Shown piece by piece: positions 39,123 through 48,832 of a stretch of 64,000 nt of DNA. The notes under the pieces were generated by a model, which had not been told where the DNA came from, did no database searches, and worked only from the letters and a program-made list of their open reading frames with translations. How positions within the stretch are numbered: the stretch's first letter is position 1; the number at the start of each line of letters is the position of its first letter. Made by a program: the position numbers and the translations under genes. The DNA is from Saprospirales bacterium. GTDB taxonomy: Bacteria; Bacteroidota; Bacteroidia; Chitinophagales; JADIYW01. The DNA lies in NCBI GenBank assembly GCA_016711605.1, contig JADJSS010000002.1:310001-374000 (forward strand). The letters run 5' to 3'.

Positions 39123-40238
39123 CTATCCGCCAAAATAATAAAACAAACCACCAATAATTGCAACAACAACAGCAATGGTTAATGCAATTTTTATCCAACT
39201 AAATGGTCGTTCGCCTTCTAATTTTCCAGTTCTGCCGTTGATGATAAACCGGTAAACTTTGCCGTTGTATTGATATGCACTGATCCAAATTGGTAACAAA
39301 ATATGCTTAAATGTAATTGCATTGTAATCTGTGTTTAAATTTCCAATGCGTTGCTCATCACCAGCAATATCTTGTCGTACAGAAGTTTCAATTTTAGTTG
39401 ACATAACCTTTTTCGCCGTTTCAAATCCATCTTTTACTTCAACTTGATAACATTCCGTTTGAAAACCACTAATAAAACCTTCATTATACGGAGCCAAATT
39501 ATTAAAATCCCAAGGTTCTAAACTACGCGTGGTTTCATCAGGTAATGAATGGCTTGCCAGAACAGAAACATCATCAAATGTATTCACAACAGTTCCGTTT
39601 TTATAAGACCAACGCGTGTGACGAACTTGCTCGCTACGCATTTCTGTTTTTCCATTTACCGTAACTTGTCGCTGTTCGGTAGTGTAATAATAATCACCGC
39701 GTTCACCTTGATATTGTGTAGTTGTTTTCGCATCATACGTCCAATAAGGCATATACATACCTTTTAATTTTTCATTCAGCGATGCATATTTTTTCAAATC
39801 ATTTGGTGCAAACCAAAGTGCATTCAACCAATTTGTAAAACCTAAATGAGCAGTATTGCTATCTACTTTAAATGGCAACACATAACTTGGTTTTATGATG
39901 GTTGAAGTAGTACCATTTTGTATCACCAAAGGTGACGCACAGAATGCACAATTATCGCTTGTAATATTTGGTTTTAATGTGGTTGATGCACCGCAATTAT
40001 TGCACTTTACCGTACTTATAATTTGTTTTTCTTCTTGTTGAATTTTATTATTAATGAAGTCGTTGTAATCCGTTTCTTTAACTTCAATTTTTTCTTTTGG
40101 TAAGATGTCGTTTTGTGCACCGCAATATTTACAAGCCAATTTTTGTGCACCTGGTGAATACAACAACAAAGCACCACAATCTTTGCAATTGAGTTGATGA
40201 CTAATGTCGTTGGTTTTGTCAACAAATTTTTCTTCCAT
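39123..40238 (-). CDS. Zinc-ribbon protein with C-terminal membrane anchor (YdjG-like)
   Basis: A protein of about 371 residues with two zinc ribbons near the N terminus: CKDCGALLLYSPGAQKLACKYC and CNNCGASTTLKPNITSDNCAFC. A Tyr/Thr-rich beta region follows, then a single membrane helix (IALTIAVVVAIIGGLFYYF) at the C terminus. The gene lies about 85 bases downstream of an SPFH/GYF protein on the same strand. In Bacillus subtilis, zinc-ribbon YdjG/YdjH and SPFH YdjI are neighbours of a PspA paralogue and act in membrane stress; the analogy here is inference. Also resembles proteins annotated as primosomal-N'-like on account of the ribbons only. Confidence 0.75.
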   Translation of the reverse strand: MEEKFVDKTNDISHQLNCKDCGALLLYSPGAQKLACKYCGAQNDILPKEKIEVKETDYNDFINNKIQQEEKQIISTVKCNNCGASTTLKPNITSDNCAFCASPLVIQNGTTSTIIKPSYVLPFKVDSNTAHLGFTNWLNALWFAPNDLKKYASLNEKLKGMYMPYWTYDAKTTTQYQGERGDYYYTTEQRQVTVNGKTEMRSEQVRHTRWSYKNGTVVNTFDDVSVLASHSLPDETTRSLEPWDFNNLAPYNEGFISGFQTECYQVEVKDGFETAKKVMSTKIETSVRQDIAGDEQRIGNLNTDYNAITFKHILLPIWISAYQYNGKVYRFIINGRTGKLEGERPFSWIKIALTIAVVVAIIGGLFYYFGG

Positions 40239-40323
40239 AGTTTTTGGTTTATATAAAAATAATAAAAAATGGCTTAGCAAGTTTATTCATCTTACTAAGC
40301 CAATATTTTCAAAAAATAAATTA

Positions 40324-41409
40324 TTAAACTGCTGGTGGTGGTAATGGTGGTGGAACTGCACCAAACACTGTATTCAATTCTGCAACTGTGGAAGCGGCTG
40401 CCCAATTTGCCATGCCAGCTTTCCAAACTAACGTATCTTTTGTTAGCGTTCCATTTGCTACCATTTGTGTCAATGCAGCAATATCAAACGGACCAGCTTG
40501 TGCGCCGTTTACTACAACATGCATTTGTAAAACTGGTGGAGGCACTGTTGCACCACCTTGTTGGTTGCTACCAGCGATTCCACCTTGCATCATACCACCT
40601 AAACCAACGCCAACAAAAGCACCAGCCATGCCACCGCCATTATCAGCAGCATTTTCAATACCTTTGGCAACTTTCATTTGCGTTAATTTTTGCAAATCAA
40701 TTTTATCTAAACGAGAAAGCTCGAAGATTTCTTTTTTAATTTCGTCTGGCATCGAAATATTTTCCACCAATAATTTGGTGATTTTTAATCCGTAACCATC
40801 AAAATCATCTGCTAATTTTTCTTCACCAAATTTTGAGAATTCGTTTAAGTTACCAGCAAATTTTTCAATTTTAATATCGCTTTCGCCAATTGCATCAGTT
40901 AATTTAGAAACGACCAATGTGCGTAATTGTTCTGATATTTCATCGGTTGTAAATTCGCCATCTGTACCAACAATTTCTTTCATGAATTTTCCTGCATCTG
41001 TAACGCGGAAAGAGAAATTACCAAAAGCACGCATTTCAATCATACCAAAACGGCTATCATCTAATGTAATCGGGTTTTTCGTGCCCCATTTTTGATCGAT
41101 AAATTGTTTGGTATTTACGAAATAAATATCCACTTTAAACGGTGAATTGAAACCATATTTCCAACCTTTTAATGTAGTTAAAATTGGCATATTCGCAGTT
41201 GTTAATTCGTATCTGCCTGGTTGAAATACATCAGCAATTTTTCCTTCATTAATAAAAATCGCTACTTGTGTTTCACGAACGGTTAATTGCGCACCAGTTT
41301 TTATTTCGTTTTGATGACGTGGAAATTTCCAAACGATAGTGTCTTGTGTGTTGTCGGTCCATTCGATAATGTCAATGAACTCATTCTTAAAGGTTTCAAA
41401 TAATCCCAT
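40324..41409 (-). CDS. SPFH-domain protein with C-terminal GYF_2-like domain (YdjI-like)
   Basis: A 361-residue protein. The N-terminal part matches the SPFH 'virion core' type: DTIVWKFPRHQNEIKTGAQL, VFQPGRYELTTANMP, and a helix-rich region ending in EIFELSRLDKIDLQKLTQMK. A Gly/Met-rich linker leads to a GYF_2-like domain around residues 290-345 (GAQAGPFDIAALTQMVANGT and DTLVWKAGMANWA), closing with a Pro-rich tail. It probably assembles at the membrane as an oligomer. With the zinc-ribbon gene downstream it forms a conserved-looking pair. Function in Bacteroidota unknown. Confidence 0.82.
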   Translation of the reverse strand: MGLFETFKNEFIDIIEWTDNTQDTIVWKFPRHQNEIKTGAQLTVRETQVAIFINEGKIADVFQPGRYELTTANMPILTTLKGWKYGFNSPFKVDIYFVNTKQFIDQKWGTKNPITLDDSRFGMIEMRAFGNFSFRVTDAGKFMKEIVGTDGEFTTDEISEQLRTLVVSKLTDAIGESDIKIEKFAGNLNEFSKFGEEKLADDFDGYGLKITKLLVENISMPDEIKKEIFELSRLDKIDLQKLTQMKVAKGIENAADNGGGMAGAFVGVGLGGMMQGGIAGSNQQGGATVPPPVLQMHVVVNGAQAGPFDIAALTQMVANGTLTKDTLVWKAGMANWAAASTVAELNTVFGAVPPPLPPPAV

Positions 41410-41503
41410 GATTTTTTATTTTAATTATGATACAATTTACAACAATAATATTGTTTGCAAAATACAGTAACTGTTTTTTTTGGTTAAAAGTTCCAAAGGT
41501 TTA

Positions 41504-41574
41504 TAGAACGCAGATTTTTATGATTTTATAGATTATCCAGATTTATCTTAATAATCTGTAAAATCCGTGTTCTA
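41504..41574. repeat. Interspersed palindromic element, copy 2
   Basis: TAGAACGCAGATTTTTATGA at the left end and AATCCGTGTTCTA at the right form terminal inverted repeats. Related to the elements at 23092-23206 and 47314-47414. Confidence 0.6.
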
Positions 41575-41580
41575 ATTTAT

Positions 41581-41588
41581 TATTTTTG
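41581..41588 (+). promoter_or_regulatory. -7 promoter element for gcvT
   Basis: TATTTTTG matches TAnnTTTG, 84 bases before the gcvT start. No -33 element at the consensus distance. Confidence 0.4.
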
Positions 41589-41671
41589 TCCTATGAAATA
41601 TCCATACGCATTTATACAATTAACATAACGGATATTCCATCTGCACCACTAAAAACAATAAATTTATATAG

Positions 41672-42747
41672 ATGAAAACAACACCACTTACAGACACGCA
41701 CGTTGCGCTTGGCGCAAAAATGGTTGACTTTGCTGGCTTTTATATGCCAGTTCGATATTCTTCTGATTTGGATGAACATCATTGTGTGCGAAATGTCGTA
41801 GGTATGTTTGATGTGTCACACATGGGTGAGTTTATTATTAAAGGTGAAAACGCACTTCCTTTTTTACAAAAAATTGTATCCAATGATGTTTCTAAGTTAG
41901 AAAAAGGACAAGCGTTATATGCGTATTTGCCAAATGCAACTGGTGGAATTGTAGATGATTTATTGGTTTATCATTTAGATGACGATAATTATATGTGTGT
42001 GGTAAATGCAGGAAATATTGATAAAGACTGGGCTTGGTTTCAACAACACAATACAGAAAATGCAGAAATGCATAATATTTCTGACAACACAGCTTTGCTG
42101 GCAATTCAAGGTCCGAAAGCAACAGAAGCATTGCAATCATTAACCGAAGTTGATTTGTCTTCGATTCCATATTATCGTTTTAAAAGAGGTGCTTTTGCTG
42201 GTGTTGACAATGTAATTATTTCTGCAACAGGTTACACAGGCGCCGGTGGTTTTGAATTGTATTTTAATAAAGCACACGCAGTTGATGTTTGGAATAAAAT
42301 TTTAGAAGCAGGCAAGCCGTTTGGTTTGCAGCCAATTGGTTTAGGTGCGCGCGATACCTTGCGTTTAGAAAAAGGTTTTTGTTTATATGGAAATGATATC
42401 GACGATACTACTTCGCCGTTAGAAGCTGGTTTGAGTTGGGTCACCAAATTCAATAAAGATTTTATTGCAAAAGATATTTTGCTAAAACAAAAGCAGATGG
42501 TTTGCAACGCAAACTCGTTGGATTTGTTATGGTTGACAGAGGCATTCCGCGACACGGTTATTTAATAAAAGACGAGCAAGGAAATGAAATTGGCATCGTT
42601 ACATCTGGCACTCAATCACCAACGCTTGGTTATGGTGTTGGTTTAGGTTATGTTGATGTTGCATACACAAATACCGACTCAGAAATCTATATAGATATTC
42701 GCGGAAAATTACTGAAAGCAAAAGTGGTGAAGTTGCCGTTTTTATAA
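41672..42747 (+). CDS. gcvT: Glycine cleavage system aminomethyltransferase (frameshifted in this sequence)
   Basis: GcvT (T-protein) transfers the aminomethyl group to tetrahydrofolate in the glycine cleavage system. The first frame has KMVDFAGFYMPVRYSS, FDVSHMGEF and YTGAGGFELYF, all diagnostic. It ends early at 42565 because the A run at 42489-42492 is one base short. Adding one base joins LLKQKADGLQRKLVGFVM and reads on to 42747 through TSGTQSPTLGYGVGLGYV, giving about 358 residues, the family's usual size. gcvH and gcvP are not adjacent. Confidence 0.9.
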
Positions 42748-42799
42748 AAAACTGCGTTTGAAATAATCAACATATTGCACATCTTTTTAAAACAAAAAA

Positions 42800-43370
42800 A
42801 TGAAGAAAATTGGGTATTTATTTTTGATTGCATTTTTTGTGTTGGTTTCTGTAAAATCGTGGCGAGAAAAAGCTCTTAATTTTATTTTTGATGTGAAACC
42901 GCAAAAAGGAATTAGCATTGAACAATTAAATAAAACGAAACAAATTGCAAGCTATTCTTCCGAAAATTTAAAAGTAATTATTCATTCTATTTCAACGTTT
43001 ACGCCAACTACAGATGCTTTTAAAATGAAAGATGATAACCAACATTATTTGGTTATTGAAACTTCAATAGAAAATTTATCAGATAAAAATATAGAACCCA
43101 ATTGGTTTACAACAACGTTTTTTATTGAAGACGAAAACGGAAAATTATACCATAATTATTTAGATAATTTTGTTGGTTATTATGAAGAGAAAAACATTGT
43201 AAAAGAGGATGCAGTAAGCAATATTTTATTATGGAAAAATTGGCGCGCCAAAAACTAAATTTCCCAATTATTTATTTTTCTTTCCAATGGAAAAAAATGC
43301 AAAACCAAGTATTGTTCATTTCGATGATCCAATAGCTAAAACACGACATGAGTTTAAGTTAAATTTATAA
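42800..43370 (+). CDS. DUF4352-like exported protein (frameshifted in this sequence)
   Basis: The N terminus MKKIGYLFLIAFFVLVSVKS is a signal or anchor. The body resembles DUF4352/TIG-like domains, with VIIHSISTFTPT and LVIETSIENLSDKNIEP followed by TTFFIEDENGKLYHN. The written frame stops at 43258. Dropping one A from the run 43235-43239 continues in another frame to TAA at 43368-43370 through GAPKTKFPNYLFFFPMEKNA and HEFKLNL, giving about 190 residues. The domain call is tentative. Confidence 0.55.
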
Positions 43371-43390
43371 ATAAAGTTTTTAACTTAATT

Positions 43391-43567
43391 TCATTCCCAA
43401 ATAATTTTCATATCTTTTTTACTTTGCCATTTCAGAAAATCATCTTCGTATTTTTTTCTAAAATATTTCGCTTCACTTTCATGGTTGGTGTAATTAAATT
43501 ATTTTCCACAGTCCTGATATATTTCAGAAGATACAAATTTTTTAAATAAAATTGGTCGATTATATAC
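43391..43567 (-). pseudogene. Possible gene remnant
   Basis: On the minus strand one frame encodes NRPILFKKFVSSEIYQDCGK, then an in-frame TAA at 43499-43501, then TNHESEAKYFRKKYEDDF and on to IIWE and TGA at 43391. The composition is protein-like, but no start codon or family is recognised. It overlaps the 3' end of the mevalonate kinase gene by a few bases. It may be a decayed gene or chance. Confidence 0.3.
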
Positions 43568-44507
43568 TACACAACAACTCTAAATTCTGGCCTTTGAGTT
43601 GTTTTTTGGTGTGTTCGAAATTTTGTGTGAAACCTAAGATAAAGCCACCACCACCAGCACCACATAATTTTAAGTAATATTCGCCGCTGTCTAATCCGCG
43701 TTTCCACATTTTATTAAACAGTTTTGGTATCATCGGTTTGAAGTGCTCAAACTGGAATTTAGATAATAGTTTCATGTAGGCAAACAAGGTTTCTTTGTCG
43801 CCATCTAAAAATGCCTGTATGCAATTGTTTGCAAATGGTTTCAGTTGTTTGTCAACGAAGGCACGGAAACTTGGCTCTTCCATACGTTCCATGTAATACT
43901 TCACCAATGGTTCAGTGCTGCGCGAAATGCCTGTATCTATTAAGAAAATGGCACCTTTTCCAACGGCATTCATTTCCACTTTTACTGGTTCAACGCCATT
44001 CTTTCCGTTGATTAATAAAGGTAAATTCAAATAACAAATCAATGGATCAACGCCAGAACTGCTGCCATGAAAATGCGATTCTAATTTAGCTAAAATTGCT
44101 TTCAATTCTAAAATCGTTCCTTTGTTTGGTGCGCTATCGATGGTAATTTTATTTTTGGTGTATTTTCCATAAACAGCTGCCACTAATGCACCACTTGAGC
44201 CAACGCCAAAACCTTGTGGAATCGATGACTGGAAATACATACCATTTTCAACATCTTGTTTAAACGCATCGATGTCAAAATCAATCGCTAATTTTTTTGT
44301 TGCTAATAAATTTTGTATATAATTGGCAAATTCTACCAAATGATCGTTTGATTCTGTCACGAATTGCTCGTTCATTTCGTTCGCATCAAACGTCAATTTA
44401 CCGCTGAATTCGTTGTACGGTAACGTCAAACCCATCGAATCCTGAATGATGCTGTATTCACCAAACAGTAAGATTTTTGAATTAAAAGTTTGTTCGTTTT
44501 TAGACAT
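43560..44507 (-). CDS. mvk: Mevalonate kinase (GHMP kinase)
   Basis: A 315-residue GHMP kinase. It has KILLFGEYSIIQ near the start, the ATP-binding PQGFGVGSSGALVAAVYG, FHGSSSGVDPLICY with the catalytic Asp, and LCGAGGGGFILGF at the C terminus. The next upstream gene is diphosphomevalonate decarboxylase, eight bases away, so both belong to the mevalonate route to isopentenyl diphosphate. The short length and overall pattern match Bacteroidota mevalonate kinases. Confidence 0.88.
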   Translation of the reverse strand: MSKNEQTFNSKILLFGEYSIIQDSMGLTLPYNEFSGKLTFDANEMNEQFVTESNDHLVEFANYIQNLLATKKLAIDFDIDAFKQDVENGMYFQSSIPQGFGVGSSGALVAAVYGKYTKNKITIDSAPNKGTILELKAILAKLESHFHGSSSGVDPLICYLNLPLLINGKNGVEPVKVEMNAVGKGAIFLIDTGISRSTEPLVKYYMERMEEPSFRAFVDKQLKPFANNCIQAFLDGDKETLFAYMKLLSKFQFEHFKPMIPKLFNKMWKRGLDSGEYYLKLCGAGGGGFILGFTQNFEHTKKQLKGQNLELLCSI

Positions 44508-44514
44508 CTAAATT

Positions 44515-45576
44515 TTATTTCAATTTCGTTGCACCTTTTCCAACTTCGTCGTAAATTACTTTCTCCTTCTCACAATACTTTAACAGTTCAAGTTGGATAA
44601 AGTTTTCTACTTCATTTGCTTTTTCCGAAGGATACAATAAGTGTAAATTCGGTCCGGCATCTAAAGTATAGTACAAAGGTACACCTTTTTCTGCTCTATA
44701 TGTTTTTATTAAATCAATAATTTTCAGCGTATTAGGTAACATTAGCATATAAGATGGTGTGGAACACATCATCAGCGCATGCAATGTAAGTGCTTCGTTT
44801 TCAACTATTTCACCAAATTTTTCGATATTTCCTGCTTTCATAGCAGAAATCAACTCTGTTAAGTTAGTTTCTGCTTGTTTATAGCGGCTTTCTGCGTACG
44901 GATTGCCTTCCATCAGTGCGTGACCAGCTCGGCTCGACACCGATTTTTCATCAGAAGAAACAATTAAAATGGCATCTTTATAGGTTTTGAAAATTGGATG
45001 CACTGTTTCGTGAAACGGAACCGCATATTCATTAGACGACAACGAAATTTCCGGATGCTTGCCCCAAACTGCCAGATACGGAAACACTGAACGGCACGCA
45101 CTGCCAGAACCTAATCGTGCAATTTTGCTGGCTTTTTCAAAAAATTCGTGCGGACGCAAACCACCATCCAACGCATTTTCAATATCTACTAAACATAATG
45201 CTAAAGCTGACATTGATGATGCTGAACTTGCAATACCTGTAGAATGCGGAAACGAATTATGTGAATGAATTTCTAAAGAAAAATACTGCAAAAACGGAAA
45301 ATAAGCAACAATGCTTTCTAAAAAAGATTGAATTTTTGCTTCAAATTTTGGGTTTTCTTTTTCTTCGAAATAAAATTTTAATTCAATTTTTTTGTTGTCA
45401 GATGCTTTTGGCTGATATTTCACCGACATTTCAGAATACGCATTATTCAGCGTAAAACTGATTGATGCGTTGCGTGGTAATTGGTTGCCATACTTGCCCC
45501 AATATTTTACGAGTGCGATATTAGACGGACTTCGCCAGCAAACTTCGCCTTGTATGTTTTTAAATGGATTTGACAT
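44515..45576 (-). CDS. mvaD: Diphosphomevalonate decarboxylase
   Basis: The enzyme converts 5-diphosphomevalonate to isopentenyl diphosphate. The sequence has SPSNIALVKYWGK with the substrate-binding Lys, LPRNASISFTLN, and FPHSTGIASSASSMSALALC, the GHMP-type ATP loop, plus TLDAGPNLHLLYP near the end. ATG at 45576 starts at MSNPFKN, matching family N termini; the frame extends eight codons upstream but would cross the promoter element. First gene of a two-gene mevalonate operon. Confidence 0.93.
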   Translation of the reverse strand: MSNPFKNIQGEVCWRSPSNIALVKYWGKYGNQLPRNASISFTLNNAYSEMSVKYQPKASDNKKIELKFYFEEKENPKFEAKIQSFLESIVAYFPFLQYFSLEIHSHNSFPHSTGIASSASSMSALALCLVDIENALDGGLRPHEFFEKASKIARLGSGSACRSVFPYLAVWGKHPEISLSSNEYAVPFHETVHPIFKTYKDAILIVSSDEKSVSSRAGHALMEGNPYAESRYKQAETNLTELISAMKAGNIEKFGEIVENEALTLHALMMCSTPSYMLMLPNTLKIIDLIKTYRAEKGVPLYYTLDAGPNLHLLYPSEKANEVENFIQLELLKYCEKEKVIYDEVGKGATKLK

Positions 45577-45583
45577 TTGACTG

Positions 45584-45591
45584 CAAAAATA
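45584..45591 (-). promoter_or_regulatory. -7 promoter element for mvaD-mvk
   Basis: On the minus strand TATTTTTG matches TAnnTTTG, seven bases from the mvaD ATG, implying a very short leader. A -33 element at the right distance is not evident. Confidence 0.5.
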
Positions 45592-45724
45592 CAAATGCAA
45601 AATGGAAAAGTTGCCGATTCGATTGGTTTTTAAGATTTATTGATTTTTGAGATTTACAATATGGTTCTATAATTAAAACATAAAAGAACAAAAGGAAATA
45701 AAAGTTTTAGAGAAAAGCTGGATT

Positions 45725-47317
45725 TTATATCTTCAAAATCACACCATCAAAACCATCTAAAATTCCATCGAATGTTTTTTTATTTGTAATTGAAAAAACG
45801 ACTTCTTTTATTGGTTGACTAATATTATTGGTAATTTTTGATTTGCTGAAATTTAATAAAACCAATAATTTTTCGTCTTCACATGTGCGCAGAAAAGCCA
45901 GTATGTTTTTGTTGCCTGTATTAATGATTTCTATGTTTCCGCTGTGTATAGCGTTATTTTCTTTTCTTAATCTATTTAAAGTTTGATAGACATTGAGCAA
46001 AGAAGTTTTTTCGTTTTTTTGTTGCAATACATTTCTGTTTTCTACGTCATTATTTACAGGAAGCCATGTTGAATTTGCTGAAGAAAAACCTGCATTTTTT
46101 TCAGTGTTGTTCCAATGCATTGGTGTTCTGCAAACATCGCGGTTGATAGCAACTGGCAGCAAGTTGGCAACAAATTGCGGCACCCAACTAAAGGTTTTTG
46201 CAATCGGATCTTTGCCTATTTTTATTGGAATATTTCCGTTCGTCATACCAATTTCTTCACCATAATAAACCGTTGGCACGCCACGCATAGTGTATTGCAG
46301 GAATGCTAATAATTTTGCTTTTTCCAGGTTATTTCCAATTCGTTTGATGCTGCGCAATTGATCGTGATTGCTGAATACTATAGTTGGTGAGTATGGAAAT
46401 GGATAATGCTCTTCGTATTCCAAAATTTTCTTTCTGAAAAAATCTGCTTGGAATTTAAAAAATAAAATATCGAACAAAAAAATCAAATGCAAACCATCAT
46501 TATTTTCACCTAAATATTTTTTCTTTACTTCATTTTTTCCAAACACTTCGCCTAATAATAAACGTTCAGGATGTTGAAATTCATCAATTACATTTCGTAA
46601 CTCTTTTGCCAGTGCAAAATTTTCTTTTTGGTTTAAAGAATACTTTCTGATTTGAAAATTGCCACCAGGAAAATCTTCGCTTGGAATAATATGCATCAAT
46701 GAAAACGGATTGTTTTTGAAATCTGCATCTTTTATAATACAATTAAAAATATCCAACCGAAAACCATCCACGCCTTTTTGCAGCCAAAAACGGCAAACAT
46801 CAAACATGGCTTTTTTTACTTCAGGATTTCTGTAATTTAAATCTGGTTGAAATGGCAAAAATGATGCGAAATAATATTGATTGCGTTCTTCACAAAAATG
46901 CCAACCTTTTGGTCCAACAATACTTTTCCAGTTATTTGGTTCATCGCGCCAAATGTACCAATCGGCTTTTGGATTTGTTTTATTTTGTTTAGATTCTAAA
47001 AACCAATGATGCTGATTGGATGTGTGATTCATCACCATATCAAACAAGACTTTCATGCCACGTTTATGTATTTCTGCAATCAGTTGTTCTGCATCTTGCA
47101 TGGTACCATATTCTGGCGCGATGTTGTAATAATCTGAAATATCGTAACCAAAATCTGCTTGCGGTGAACTATAAAACGGCGAAATCCAAATCGTTTCAAA
47201 ACCAAGTTCTTTGATATAATCTAACTTTTGAATGATGCCTTTCAGATCACCAATACCATCGCCGTTGCTGTCGAAAAAAGAGCGTGGATAGATTTGATAG
47301 ATGCTTGTCTTGACCAC
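45725..47317 (-). CDS. GH13 alpha-glucosidase (oligo-1,6-glucosidase type)
   Basis: A 530-residue glycoside hydrolase family 13 enzyme. The four conserved regions are visible: DMVMNHTS, DGFRLDIFN (Asp nucleophile), LLLGEVFG (Glu acid/base) and VFSNHDQLR. The start IYQIYPRSFFDSNGDGIGDL is the usual oligo-1,6-glucosidase/alpha-glucosidase opening. No signal peptide, so it acts in the cytoplasm on oligosaccharides. The start is a GTG at 47317 lying in an interspersed repeat. No sugar transporter is adjacent. Confidence 0.88.
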   Translation of the reverse strand: MVKTSIYQIYPRSFFDSNGDGIGDLKGIIQKLDYIKELGFETIWISPFYSSPQADFGYDISDYYNIAPEYGTMQDAEQLIAEIHKRGMKVLFDMVMNHTSNQHHWFLESKQNKTNPKADWYIWRDEPNNWKSIVGPKGWHFCEERNQYYFASFLPFQPDLNYRNPEVKKAMFDVCRFWLQKGVDGFRLDIFNCIIKDADFKNNPFSLMHIIPSEDFPGGNFQIRKYSLNQKENFALAKELRNVIDEFQHPERLLLGEVFGKNEVKKKYLGENNDGLHLIFLFDILFFKFQADFFRKKILEYEEHYPFPYSPTIVFSNHDQLRSIKRIGNNLEKAKLLAFLQYTMRGVPTVYYGEEIGMTNGNIPIKIGKDPIAKTFSWVPQFVANLLPVAINRDVCRTPMHWNNTEKNAGFSSANSTWLPVNNDVENRNVLQQKNEKTSLLNVYQTLNRLRKENNAIHSGNIEIINTGNKNILAFLRTCEDEKLLVLLNFSKSKITNNISQPIKEVVFSITNKKTFDGILDGFDGVILKI

Positions 47318-47414
47318 AGATTTAGCTGATTAATTTGATAGAATGAATATGTTTATAAAATGAAGATACAAAAATCAGTGAAATCATTTTAGAGTTATAA
47401 AAATCTGTGTTCTA
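47314..47414. repeat. Interspersed palindromic element, copy 3
   Basis: ACCACAGATTT at the left and AATCTGTGTTCTA at the right form terminal inverted repeats, filling the spacer between hemN and the GH13 gene. Related to copies 1 and 2. Confidence 0.55.
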
Positions 47415-48779
47415 TTAAACTGCTTGACTGAATTGTGGTGCTGTTGATTGTTGATGTTTGTTGTCGTTCATTTTTTTATCAAACACAGCACAAATATTGC
47501 GTAGGAAACTCCAGCCTAAATTGGTTACTTCTAATTGTGAATCGTTCCATTCAACCAAACCATCTTTTTGTAAATCATTCAACTGTTCTTTCATGAATGA
47601 AGTTAGTTCGAAATCGTTTTGCCAATCGGTTTTTCCTTTGCAGGCAATATTTAAAATATGCTTACGATACAAAATATCTTCATCGCTTACATTTATTCCA
47701 CGATGTATTGGAATCGTATTTTCATTTATGGCTTGATAATATTCTTCCACCGTTTTATAATTCTGGCGAAAACCATAAAACACATCACTAATTGCAGAAA
47801 CGCCTAATCCAACTAATACTTCTGTGTTGGTTGTAGTGTAACCCATAAAATTTCGATGTAATAAACCATTTTGTTTACTAATGAGCAAGCCATCATTTTC
47901 CAAAGCAAAATGATCCATACCAACATCTGTATAATTAGCATCGGTGAAAAGTTGTTTTCCTAATTCGTACAAAGCATACTTATCTTTTCCTTTTGGTAAA
48001 TCATTTTCATCGTAGGCACGCTGCGATTTTTTTGTCCATGGCACATGCGCGTAACTATAAAAAGCAATACGGTTTGGTTGTAGCTGAATAACGGTTTCTA
48101 TTGTTTCTTTTATCGTTTCTATTGTTTGAAAAGGCAAGCCGTAAATCAAATCGAAGTTGACAGACTCGTAACCAATTTCGCGAGCCCAATCTGTAACTTG
48201 TTTAGTTTTTTCAAATGGCTGAATACGATTGATAGCAGTTTGTACTTTCACGTTCAAATCTTGAACACCAAAACTTACGCGACGGAAACCTATATTGTAT
48301 AATGATTGAAGATGCTCTTTAGTAGTGTTATTTGGATGACCTTCGAAACTAAATTCTTTTTCAGGATGGATTTTTATTTCTTTAAATAATTCAGTCATTA
48401 AAAAAACTAAATTTTCTGGACTGAAAAAAGTTGGCGTGCCACCACCTAAGTGTAATTCACGAATTACAATATCATCACCAAAAATAGTTTTGTACATTTT
48501 CCATTCTTTCAGTAACGCATCTATATAAATAGTTTCTACAGAATGGTTTTTGGTGATGCGTTTGTTGCAGCCACAATAAGTGCAAAGCTGTTCGCAAAAT
48601 GGCAAGTGAATATATAAACTGATGCCTTCTTTTGTTTTATTGTATTGAATTGCTTTTTCAATTTGCAGTTTCCAATCAGCATTATCTAATAAGCCATCTT
48701 TCCAAAAAGGCACTGTTGGATAACTCGTGTATCTTGGAATTGGAACATTATATTTATCTATTAATGCAAAAGGCAACAT
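47415..48779 (-). CDS. hemN: Oxygen-independent coproporphyrinogen III oxidase
   Basis: A 454-residue radical SAM enzyme that makes protoporphyrinogen IX without oxygen. It has YIHLPFCEQLCTYCGCNK (CX3CX2C, cluster ligands, with the extra Cys of true HemN), LHLGGGTPTF, and MDHFALENDGL followed by LHRNFMGYTTT, which identify HemN rather than HemW. Full length for the family. It is separated from the GH13 gene by an interspersed repeat. Confidence 0.94.
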   Translation of the reverse strand: MLPFALIDKYNVPIPRYTSYPTVPFWKDGLLDNADWKLQIEKAIQYNKTKEGISLYIHLPFCEQLCTYCGCNKRITKNHSVETIYIDALLKEWKMYKTIFGDDIVIRELHLGGGTPTFFSPENLVFLMTELFKEIKIHPEKEFSFEGHPNNTTKEHLQSLYNIGFRRVSFGVQDLNVKVQTAINRIQPFEKTKQVTDWAREIGYESVNFDLIYGLPFQTIETIKETIETVIQLQPNRIAFYSYAHVPWTKKSQRAYDENDLPKGKDKYALYELGKQLFTDANYTDVGMDHFALENDGLLISKQNGLLHRNFMGYTTTNTEVLVGLGVSAISDVFYGFRQNYKTVEEYYQAINENTIPIHRGINVSDEDILYRKHILNIACKGKTDWQNDFELTSFMKEQLNDLQKDGLVEWNDSQLEVTNLGWSFLRNICAVFDKKMNDNKHQQSTAPQFSQAV

Positions 48780-48786
48780 AAGATTG

Positions 48787-48794
48787 CAAAGTTA
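48787..48794 (-). promoter_or_regulatory. -7 promoter element for hemN
   Basis: On the minus strand TAACTTTG matches TAnnTTTG and lies seven bases ahead of the hemN ATG. No -33 match at 19 bases. Confidence 0.5.
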
Positions 48795-48832
48795 AAATCA
48801 AAATGGAAATTTTTATATGACAGATATCAGTT

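Noticed and set aside
42502..42747. C-terminal GcvT piece as an independent small gene
   Set aside because: It is the continuation of gcvT after a one-base loss in an A run; it overlaps the first frame and has no own function.
45005..45020. TGTTTCGTGAAACGG as a fourth parS
   Set aside because: The central CACGTG core is missing, and it lies inside the mvaD coding sequence.
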